A DNA stretch of 5,313 nucleotides from Dehalococcoidales bacterium (GTDB lineage: Bacteria; Chloroflexota; Dehalococcoidia; Dehalococcoidales; Fen-1064): contig JAQTOJ010000146.1 of assembly GCA_028713395.1 (NCBI GenBank), positions 1 to 5,313 on the forward strand, written 5' to 3'. Shown here one piece after another: positions 1 through 5,313 of the stretch. The first letter of the stretch is position 1. Every line of letters begins with the position of its first letter. Under the pieces are notes generated by a model. It was not told the DNA's origin. It did not search any database and worked only from the letters and a program-made list of their open reading frames with translations. A program made the position numbers and the translations under genes.

Positions 1-2
1 TC

Positions 3-1088
3 AGTTTTATCCCGTCCATCGGGCGGGTACGCTTCAACCAACTGGAAACCCATTTTGGTAAAATGGAACACGCCTGGAAAGCCAGCACCGGCGAGCTGAA
101 ACAAGCGCGTTTGGATGAATCCGTAATCAAAGCCATCAACACATGGCGACCCAAAATAGACCTCGATGCGGAGATGGCGAAAATTGAAAAATACGAAGTA
201 AAGGTATTTACCTGGCACGATGAAAAATACCCGGCGCGTCTGAAAGAGATTTATGATTATCCGCCGCTGCTCTATATCAAAGGAGAGATCACCCCCGCCG
301 ATGAATGGTGCCTGGCGGTGGTGGGCACACGGCGCGTGACCATTTACGGTCGGCAGGTCACCGAAGAAATCGTGACCGATTTGGCAAGGAACAACATCAC
401 CATCGTCAGCGGGCTGGCACGCGGGGTGGATTCCATCGCCCACCAGGCGGCGCTGGATGCCGGCGGACGGACGCTGGCGGTTTTAGCCGGTGGACTGGAT
501 ACAATTTACCCCACCGAAAACACCAACATGGCACGGCGCATCGAGGAAAACGGCGCATTGATCAGCGAATACCCACCGGGCACCCGACCGCGTCCAGACC
601 ATTTTCCCCGCCGCAACCGGATATTGAGCGGCATGACGCTGGGCACACTGGTGACTGAAGCTGGTGAAGGCAGCGGGGCATTGATCACCGCTGATATGGC
701 GCTGGAACAAAACCGCGATGTGCTGGCGGTGCCGGGCAGCATACTTTCACCCGCCAGTTATGGTACCAATAAATTGATCAAGCAGGGCGCGAAACTGGTG
801 CAGAGCTGCCAGGATATATTGGAAGAATTGAATTTACGCGCCGTAGCTCAGCAAATGGAGTTCAAGGAAATCCTCCCGACCACAGATACCGAAAAATCTT
901 TGCTGGGGAAATTATCCACCGAACCGGTGCACATAGATGAAATCTGTGCCACCAGCGGCTTGCCAGTAGCGACGGTAAGCAGTACACTGGCTATGATGGA
1001 GTTAAAAGGTATGGTGCGCTCCGCCGGTAACATGTCATACATACTGGCGCGCGAAACCAGAGAAACATATGGAGTAAAAGTTGAGTAA
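3..1088 (+). CDS. dprA: DNA-processing protein DprA (Smf), 5'-partial
   Basis: DprA is a cytoplasmic protein that binds incoming single-stranded DNA and loads RecA during natural transformation; it also occurs in many bacteria not known to be competent. The reading frame is open to the left edge. Residues encoded before the ATG at 63 (IPSIGRVRFNQLETHFGK) match the family's N-terminal helix-hairpin-helix/SAM-like region, so that ATG is internal and the true start lies outside the window, probably only about 10 residues upstream. The Rossmann-fold core follows: the GTRR loop (324-335), SGLARGVDSIAH (from 408), RRNRILSG (609-632) and GSGALITADMALEQNRDVLAVPG (from about 672). The last ~65 residues form a winged-helix domain (HIDEICATSGLPVATVSSTL). 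The visible 361 residues are nearly full family length. No frameshift or lost motif was seen. It overlaps topA by 8 bp. Confidence 0.96.
   Translation, partial: SFIPSIGRVRFNQLETHFGKMEHAWKASTGELKQARLDESVIKAINTWRPKIDLDAEMAKIEKYEVKVFTWHDEKYPARLKEIYDYPPLLYIKGEITPADEWCLAVVGTRRVTIYGRQVTEEIVTDLARNNITIVSGLARGVDSIAHQAALDAGGRTLAVLAGGLDTIYPTENTNMARRIEENGALISEYPPGTRPRPDHFPRRNRILSGMTLGTLVTEAGEGSGALITADMALEQNRDVLAVPGSILSPASYGTNKLIKQGAKLVQSCQDILEELNLRAVAQQMEFKEILPTTDTEKSLLGKLSTEPVHIDEICATSGLPVATVSSTLAMMELKGMVRSAGNMSYILARETRETYGVKVE
1071..1074 (+). promoter_or_regulatory. Shine-Dalgarno site that fixes the topA TTG start
   Basis: GGAG lies 6 nt before TTG at 1081, inside the end of dprA. An in-frame TAA at 1075-1077 for the topA frame rules out any earlier start. 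Starting later would remove the VIVESPAKA motif that every type IA topoisomerase needs. The TTG is therefore the only sensible initiation codon. Confidence 0.85.
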
Positions 1089-3213
1089 CACGAAAAAAGA
1101 CCTGGTCATTGTAGAATCCCCGGCTAAAGCCAGAACCCTCAGTAAAATACTGGGGACAAAATATAATCTCAAAGCATCCATGGGACATATCCGCGACCTG
1201 CCGAAGAGTAAACTCGGGGTGGATGTCGAAAACGACTTCACGCCGGACTATGTAGTCCCCCGCACGAAGAGCAAGACCGTCAAGGAATTGAAAGACGCCG
1301 CCAAGACCGCCAAGACGATCTTCCTGGCAACCGATCCGGACCGTGAAGGTGAAGCGATTGCCTGGCACCTGGGGGAAGTGATCAATCCGGGTAAAATACC
1401 CATGCGGCGGGTGGTCTTCCATGAAATCACCGATGAGGCCGTGCAACATGCTTTTAAAACGCCGCGCGGCATAGATATGCACCTGGTGGACGCGCAGCAA
1501 GCCCGCCGCGTGCTGGATAGACTGGTTGGCTATAAGCTGAGCCCATTGTTGTGGCAAAAAGTGCGCCGCGGTTTATCCGCCGGACGCGTGCAATCGGTCG
1601 CTTTACGGATTATCGTGGAACGTGAGCGTGAAGTCACCGGTTTTGTGCCGGCGGAGTTCTGGGTGATCGAAGCCGAAATGGAAAAGGGCGGTTTCAAACC
1701 GTCGTTCCGCGCCAAGCTGATAGGACTAGCCGACGGCACTGATTTAACTGTCGATACCGAAGCGAAAGCGCAAACCATCAAAGACCGGTTGGAGAAATCC
1801 AAATACGCGGTCGAAAAAGTAAAAATGAAAAAGGTCATGCGGCAACCGGCGCCGCCTTTTATCACCAGCACGTTACAGCAAGAAGCCTGGTATAAACTGC
1901 GTTTTTCCGCCGAACAGACAATGGCGATCGCCCAGCAATTGTATGAAGGTTTACCGATCGGCGATGGCGATACGGTGGGTCTGATAACCTACATGCGTAC
2001 GGATTCCACCCATGTGGCACGCACCGCCGTGGCGGAAACACGCGATTTTATCAAAGAAAAATACGGTGAGGAATATTTGCCACCGCATGCCCGGGTGTTT
2101 ACCAAAGTAGTGAAAGGCGCCCAGGAAGCCCACGAAGCCATACGACCTACGAAGATTCACCGCCTGCCGGAGCAGATCAAAGCCCACCTGAACAATAACC
2201 AGTTCAAACTATATCAGTTGATCTGGAACCGTATGGTCGCCAGCCAGATGGCAGCGGCAGCATACGAAAATACCAGCGTGGAAATCATCGCGAAACCTAT
2301 CGGTGTAAAGGAACATTATTTGTTACGCACCAATTCATCCGTGATGAAATTCCCAGGTTTTACCACGCTTTACACACGCGATGAAGGCAAGACAGATGAA
2401 GAAGAAGCCATTGCCGCTTTGCCGGTTATGGAAAAAGGCGACGTTTTGAAGTTGCTGCAATTGTTTAACGAACAACGCTTCACACAACCGCCGCCACGTT
2501 TCACCGAAGCCAGCCTGATCCGGGCGCTGGAAGAAAAAGGCATAGGACGCCCCAGCACCTACGCGCCCATTATTTCCAACATTCAGTACCGCGAATATGT
2601 CACCAAGAGCAGCGGTATTCTGAAACCTACCGAACTGGGCTTTACCGTGAGCGACCTGCTGACGAAGAATTTCCCGGAGGTTTTCGATATTGAATTCACC
2701 GCCCGCATGGAAGACGAACTGGACGAAATTGCCGAGCAGAAAAAATCCTGGGGCACGGTGATCAAGGACTTCTACACGCCTTTCGAAAAAACGTTGACCA
2801 ACGCCAAAGACGTGATCGAGCGGGTGAAAATGGCTGATGAAATCACCACGGAAGTCTGTGAAAAGTGCGGCAAACCGATGGCCATCAAAACGGGACGTTT
2901 CGGTAAGTTCCTGGCATGCACCGGTTATCCCGATTGTAAAACCACAAAAAAATACCAGATAAAAACGGGTGTTTCCTGCCCGGAATGCGGCAGCGAACTG
3001 GTACGGCGGAATAGTAAAAAGAACAAGGTATTTTACGGCTGCAGCAATTACCCGAACTGTAAATTTGCGGCCAATGCCAAACCATTACCGCAAAAGTGCC
3101 CGGAGTGCGGCGGACTGCTGACCGAATATAAGGAGAAGCAAGCCAAATGCACCAAGTGCCGCTACCGCGGCCCGATTCCCGAGGCGGCAACCGCCACCGC
3201 AGTTCAATCATAG
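1081..3213 (+). CDS. topA: DNA topoisomerase I (type IA, omega protein)
   Basis: Relaxes negative supercoils by cutting one strand through a 5'-phosphotyrosine link, passing the other strand and resealing; it counters gyrase during transcription and replication. The product is 710 aa, close to the short Bacillus-type enzymes (about 690) and shorter than the E. coli one (865). The N-terminal Toprim domain has E12 and K16 in VIVESPAKA, and the metal-binding acidic triad D85/D87/E89 in ATDPDREGEA. The GLSAGRVQSVALR motif is at about 164-176. The catalytic tyrosine is Y304 with R306 in LITYMRTDST. GIGRPSTYAPII is at 487-498. The C-terminal tail has three four-cysteine zinc modules: C593/C596/C613/C619, C633/C636/C654/C660 and C673/C676/C690/C693. 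Translation starts at TTG, overlapping the dprA end by 8 bp, which suggests translational coupling. All catalytic residues checked are present. Confidence 0.98.
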   Translation: MSNTKKDLVIVESPAKARTLSKILGTKYNLKASMGHIRDLPKSKLGVDVENDFTPDYVVPRTKSKTVKELKDAAKTAKTIFLATDPDREGEAIAWHLGEVINPGKIPMRRVVFHEITDEAVQHAFKTPRGIDMHLVDAQQARRVLDRLVGYKLSPLLWQKVRRGLSAGRVQSVALRIIVEREREVTGFVPAEFWVIEAEMEKGGFKPSFRAKLIGLADGTDLTVDTEAKAQTIKDRLEKSKYAVEKVKMKKVMRQPAPPFITSTLQQEAWYKLRFSAEQTMAIAQQLYEGLPIGDGDTVGLITYMRTDSTHVARTAVAETRDFIKEKYGEEYLPPHARVFTKVVKGAQEAHEAIRPTKIHRLPEQIKAHLNNNQFKLYQLIWNRMVASQMAAAAYENTSVEIIAKPIGVKEHYLLRTNSSVMKFPGFTTLYTRDEGKTDEEEAIAALPVMEKGDVLKLLQLFNEQRFTQPPPRFTEASLIRALEEKGIGRPSTYAPIISNIQYREYVTKSSGILKPTELGFTVSDLLTKNFPEVFDIEFTARMEDELDEIAEQKKSWGTVIKDFYTPFEKTLTNAKDVIERVKMADEITTEVCEKCGKPMAIKTGRFGKFLACTGYPDCKTTKKYQIKTGVSCPECGSELVRRNSKKNKVFYGCSNYPNCKFAANAKPLPQKCPECGGLLTEYKEKQAKCTKCRYRGPIPEAATATAVQS

Positions 3214-3250
3214 TAACGTGATTAATCTTGAAAAGAAAAGTGTGAGAAAG

Positions 3251-3363
3251 CTCCCCTTCGGGTAGAGGCAAAGGTGGAGAAGACACGGAATCTGAAAACC
3301 AGAAGCCATTTTGCCAACCGGATGAGTAGCCCTCACTCTGGTCTCTCCCACAAGGGGAGAGAC
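3251..3363. repeat. Degenerate inverted-repeat (REP/MITE-like) intergenic element
   Basis: The left end, reading + from 3251, begins CTCCCCTTCGGGTAGAGG. The right end, read on the - strand from 3359, begins CTCCCCTTGTGGGAGAGA. With a gap or two the two ends match imperfectly over about 28 nt and point toward each other around a core of roughly 45-50 nt. The pattern of a CTCCCCTT...GGGAGAG palindrome followed by a GTGAGGG-like tail resembles short palindromic repeats scattered between genes in many bacteria. No transposase is encoded and no target-site duplication was evident. The boundaries are approximate. It could be a paired REP unit or a decayed miniature transposable element. Confidence 0.55.
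3341..3363. repeat. Perfect 9-bp hairpin (GTCTCTCCC / GGGAGAGAC)
   Basis: Arms at 3341-3349 and 3355-3363 are perfectly complementary around the 5-nt loop ACAAG. The stem is GC-rich and would be stable in RNA from either strand. It sits 128 bp after the topA stop and could stop or slow transcription or protect the 3' end of the topA mRNA, but only GTTTATAG follows, so it lacks the T run of an intrinsic terminator. It is the better preserved arm of the inverted-repeat element. Confidence 0.75.
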
Positions 3364-3367
3364 GTTT

Positions 3368-3387
3368 ATAGAACAGAATAGAACAGA
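3368..3387 (+). repeat. Perfect tandem duplication of the 10-mer ATAGAACAGA
   Basis: Two exact copies of ATAGAACAGA lie head to tail (3368-3377 and 3378-3387), 5 bp after the hairpin and 55 bp before the recombinase start. The 10-bp period matches roughly one helical turn, so a protein could bind both copies on the same DNA face. It may equally be a slippage product. No function can be assigned. Confidence 0.7.
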
Positions 3388-3413
3388 TATGAATTCAAGG
3401 ATATTGAGGATAC

Positions 3414-3431
3414 TAGACCGTCACAGGTCTA
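3414..3431. promoter_or_regulatory. 6-bp inverted repeat before the recombinase start
   Basis: TAGACC (3414-3419) and GGTCTA (3426-3431) form a perfect dyad around GTCACA, ending 11 nt before the ATG at 3443. It could be an operator or a small mRNA hairpin near the translation start. The only nearby purine-rich stretches (GAGGA at 3406-3410 and AGG at 3425-3427) are 32 and 15 nt upstream of the ATG, too far for a normal ribosome binding site. A 6-bp dyad can arise by chance, so the regulatory reading is tentative. Confidence 0.35.
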
Positions 3432-3442
3432 AACAACCGTAA

Positions 3443-4375
3443 ATGCAGACGATCGTCGATAAGTATTTTGCTTATCTGCAGGCGGGTAGAAATGCCGCGC
3501 CGAATACACTGCGTACTTACAAGACTGCCCTGCTTGGCAATGTGGTGCGGGGGAAAGAAAAGGGATTTTTTCAATTTCTGTTCATGCAGAAAATTGCCGC
3601 CCTGGGTGACGTCAATAAACAGACCTTGCGGGATTATATGTCCTGGCTGATGCAACTCGGCGTGGCCAAAGCCAGCATCGCCAACAAGCTTTCCGCCGTC
3701 CGTTCTTTTTACCGGTATCTGCAACGGGAGGAAATCATCACCGAAAACCCGCTGGAGAAAATCACCTCACCGAAACTCGACCGGCGGCTGCCGAAATTTC
3801 TTACCACCGACGAGATAACCCGTTTGTTGAACGCCCCGGATAAATCAAAACCGGTGGGCAAGCGCGATAGCGCGATTCTGGAATTGCTTTATGCGGCGGG
3901 GCTGCGTGTCAGCGAGATTACGAGTTTGAACCTATCGCAAATCGATATTAAAGCCCGGGAGATCCGAGTGATAGGCAAGGGACAAAAAGAACGGGTGGTG
4001 TTAATGGGACAACCGGCCGCCAACGCCATGACGCATTATTTGCAGTACGGCAGAAATAAAATGCAGGGGAGCAAAAAGACGGAAGCGGTTTTTATTACCA
4101 GCTTCGGTAAGAGAATCATTGACCGGCGAGTGCAAAAACTGATCAATACCTATGCCAAAAAAGCGGGTATCAGCAAGAGAGTCCACCCGCATGTGCTGCG
4201 GCATACCTTCGCCACCCACATGCTGGATGGCGGCGCGGATTTAAGAGTGGTACAGGAATTGTTGGGACACTCCAGCCTGGAAACCACCCAGATTTACACG
4301 CATGTCAGCAAAAGCCAGGCCAAAAAGGTTTACCTGGCGGCGCATCCTTTCGCCAGACAGGGAGAAGAGAAATGA
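3443..4375 (+). CDS. xerC: XerC/XerD-family tyrosine recombinase
   Basis: Site-specific recombinase of the type that resolves chromosome dimers at dif, normally at the division septum with FtsK. The product is 310 aa against about 298 for E. coli XerC/XerD. Residues 1 to ~110 form the SAM-like core-binding domain (YFAYLQAGRNAAPNTLRTY; LSAVRSFYRYLQREEI). The catalytic domain carries the full set: R155 (GLRVSEI), K179 (VIGKGQKERV), H250 and R253 (HPHVLRHTFATHML), H276 (LLGHSSLETTQ) and nucleophile Y285 (IYTHV). An extra stretch of about nine residues (33-41, NVVRGKEKG) appears in the N-terminal domain relative to E. coli XerD. A TAA at 3440-3442 abuts the ATG in frame, so no earlier start exists. 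No clear Shine-Dalgarno is seen. Location after topA suits a core Xer protein, not a phage integrase; XerC versus XerD cannot be settled from this window. Confidence 0.93.
   Translation: MQTIVDKYFAYLQAGRNAAPNTLRTYKTALLGNVVRGKEKGFFQFLFMQKIAALGDVNKQTLRDYMSWLMQLGVAKASIANKLSAVRSFYRYLQREEIITENPLEKITSPKLDRRLPKFLTTDEITRLLNAPDKSKPVGKRDSAILELLYAAGLRVSEITSLNLSQIDIKAREIRVIGKGQKERVVLMGQPAANAMTHYLQYGRNKMQGSKKTEAVFITSFGKRIIDRRVQKLINTYAKKAGISKRVHPHVLRHTFATHMLDGGADLRVVQELLGHSSLETTQIYTHVSKSQAKKVYLAAHPFARQGEEK
4359..4364 (+). promoter_or_regulatory. Ribosome binding site of the M24 peptidase gene
   Basis: AGGGAG lies 7 nt before the ATG at 4372, within the last codons of the recombinase gene. It is a good Shine-Dalgarno match at normal spacing and supports the ATGA-overlap start. 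Confidence 0.8.
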
Positions 4376-5313
4376 CGGCAAGCAGAATCACAAAATTAAG
4401 ACAGGAAATGGCGCAGCGTGAAGTGGACGCCATGCTGATATCGCAAGCGGATAACCGCTATTACCTTTCCGGGTTCAGCGGGTCAGACGGCTTCCTGGTG
4501 TTTACCGCCAAAGACGCCATTATCGCCACAGATTTCCGCTATGTCGAGCAGGTGAAAAAAGAATCCCCGCATTTCACCCTTTTTCAGATCAAAGGACGCA
4601 TGACCGATTGGCTGTTACAGCTTCTCATGGACATAGATGTTCAGAAATTGGGATTTGAGGCCGCAAACGTCTCTTTTGGCTTGTACAAAGAAATGACGAC
4701 CATACTGGATGTAGAACGCCCCGATCTGCAATTGGTGCCACTGACCGGCATGGTGGAAAAGCTGCGTACCATCAAGGAACCTGATGAAATCGCCTTTATA
4801 CAGCAAGCCGCCGATATCAGCGATAAAGCGATGGATTCCCTGACGGCAGACCTGAAACCGGGCATGACAGAATTGGAATTAGCCTGGCAACTGGAAAAAA
4901 CGATGCGCGAAATGGGCAGCCAGAATATGCCTTTCGAGGTGATCGTGGGGGCTGGCAAGAACGGCGCACTGCCGCACGCGAAACCATCTGACTACCGCAT
5001 CAAAGCCGGGGAACCGATCGTGATCGATATGGGGGCAAGGTATAAAGGTTATTCCAGCGACCTGACCCGCACCGTGATCATCGGGGAACCGGACGCGCTT
5101 TTCCGGAAAATCTACGGCATTGTCTTGCGAGCGCAGGAGAATGCCATAGACGGTATTATTGAAGGCATGAACGGAGTGGATGCCGATGACCTTGCCCGCC
5201 ATATCATCGTGCAAGAGGGCTTCGCCGATAAGTTCGGGCACGGATTAGGGCACGGGGTCGGTCTGGCTACCCATGACCCCGGACCAAGCCTCTCCCCGCT
5301 TGCACCCAATACG
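4372..5313 (+). CDS. M24B Xaa-Pro peptidase (aminopeptidase P/prolidase family), 3'-partial
   Basis: Cytoplasmic metallopeptidase that cleaves the bond before a proline in position two of peptides, or splits Xaa-Pro dipeptides; the sequence does not decide which (PepP, PepQ or YpdF type). The frame stays open for 314 codons to the window end. Residues ~5-130 are the creatinase-like N-terminal domain (ADNRYYLSGFSGSDGFLV; IIATDFRYVEQ). The pita-bread catalytic domain starts near KLRTIKEPDEIAFIQQAA. Visible metal ligands are D219 (VIDMGA), D230 (SSDLTRT) and H294 (GHGLGHGVGL); H202 (LPHAKPSD) and H301 fit the substrate-binding histidines. The two glutamate ligands expected near the C-terminus lie beyond the window, about 40-50 residues away if the length is typical (~355-365 aa). 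The start overlaps the recombinase stop by 4 bp (ATGA), implying one transcript and coupled translation. Confidence 0.93.
   Translation, partial: MTASRITKLRQEMAQREVDAMLISQADNRYYLSGFSGSDGFLVFTAKDAIIATDFRYVEQVKKESPHFTLFQIKGRMTDWLLQLLMDIDVQKLGFEAANVSFGLYKEMTTILDVERPDLQLVPLTGMVEKLRTIKEPDEIAFIQQAADISDKAMDSLTADLKPGMTELELAWQLEKTMREMGSQNMPFEVIVGAGKNGALPHAKPSDYRIKAGEPIVIDMGARYKGYSSDLTRTVIIGEPDALFRKIYGIVLRAQENAIDGIIEGMNGVDADDLARHIIVQEGFADKFGHGLGHGVGLATHDPGPSLSPLAPNT

Larger units (their letters stand above)
3214..3442. other. Intergenic gap between topA and the recombinase gene
   Basis: This 229-bp stretch is the only non-coding gap in the window. I see no credible small gene in it. It contains an inverted-repeat element (3251-3363), a tandem 10-mer (3368-3387) and a short dyad (3414-3431), each listed separately. 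The segment 3364-3442 is more AT-rich than the flanking genes and would be the natural place for a promoter of the recombinase-peptidase unit, but I could not pair convincing -35 and -10 boxes at normal spacing. No classic rho-independent terminator (stem followed by a T run) follows topA. Confidence 0.8.

Noticed and set aside
63..65. ATG at 63 as the start of dprA
   Set aside because: The frame is open upstream to the window edge, and the 20 codons before it encode conserved DprA N-terminal sequence (IPSIGRVRFNQLETHFGK). The ATG is internal.
991..1557. 188-aa open frame on the - strand across the dprA-topA junction
   Set aside because: It lies antisense to two strongly conserved genes, has no recognisable domain or ribosome site, and is a shadow of their codon pattern.
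2885..3286. 133-aa open frame on the - strand beginning MSSPPLPLPEGE
   Set aside because: Its start is translated repeat sequence from the intergenic element and the rest is antisense to the topA zinc fingers. PLPLPEGE-like peptides are a common by-product of translating such palindromic repeats.
3341..3370. Intrinsic (rho-independent) terminator for topA
   Set aside because: The stem is good but only GTTTATAG follows, with no T run on either strand, so I list it as a hairpin repeat only.
3304..3442. Sigma-70 promoter for the recombinase gene
   Set aside because: TTGCCA (3311), TATGAA (3388) and TTGAGG (3404) are box-like, but none pair at 16-18 bp spacing with a good partner.
3214..3442. 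CRISPR array, riboswitch or tRNA in the gap
   Set aside because: Only one short tandem pair and two small dyads are present. There is no regularly spaced repeat, cloverleaf or recognisable riboswitch core.
3443..4375. Phage or genomic-island integrase and associated att site
   Set aside because: The protein has the Xer signature (RHTFATHML, LLGHSSLETTQIYTHV), sits in a housekeeping context after topA, and no tRNA or cargo genes are nearby.

Overview
This is an ordinary bacterial chromosomal segment of four genes, all on the + strand: dprA (5' end cut by the window), topA, a XerC/XerD-type tyrosine recombinase, and an M24-family Xaa-Pro peptidase (3' end cut by the window). It is a DNA-maintenance cluster. 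No phage, CRISPR, toxin or defence genes are visible, and no tRNA or rRNA. I did not find a previously undescribed system. The unusual signals are small ones in the single intergenic gap.

Layout: dprA runs from the left edge to 1088 and overlaps topA by 8 bp. topA starts with TTG at 1081 and ends at 3213. A 229-bp non-coding gap (3214-3442) follows. It holds a degenerate inverted-repeat element (about 3251-3363) ending in a perfect 9-bp hairpin, a perfect tandem 10-bp repeat, and a 6-bp inverted repeat just before the recombinase start. The recombinase gene (3443-4375) overlaps the peptidase gene by 4 bp (ATGA, 4372-4375), and the peptidase gene continues past the right edge. The probable transcription units are therefore (upstream)-dprA-topA and xer-peptidase, although read-through across the gap is possible.

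Functional logic: DprA loads RecA onto incoming single-stranded DNA. Topoisomerase I relaxes negative supercoils. The Xer recombinase resolves chromosome dimers at dif. The order dprA-topA-xer recalls the dprA(smf)-topA-trmFO-codV(xerC) order of Bacillus subtilis, here with trmFO absent from between topA and xer and with an M24 peptidase after xer. The peptidase is probably a housekeeping passenger that acts on peptides with proline in the second position.

Organism: coding density, moderate GC, frequent Shine-Dalgarno motifs and the gene order point to a bacterium. The gene order and the style of the proteins are compatible with Chloroflexota (Dehalococcoidia-like) or a Firmicutes-related lineage. 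This placement is an inference from memory and is not proven by the window.
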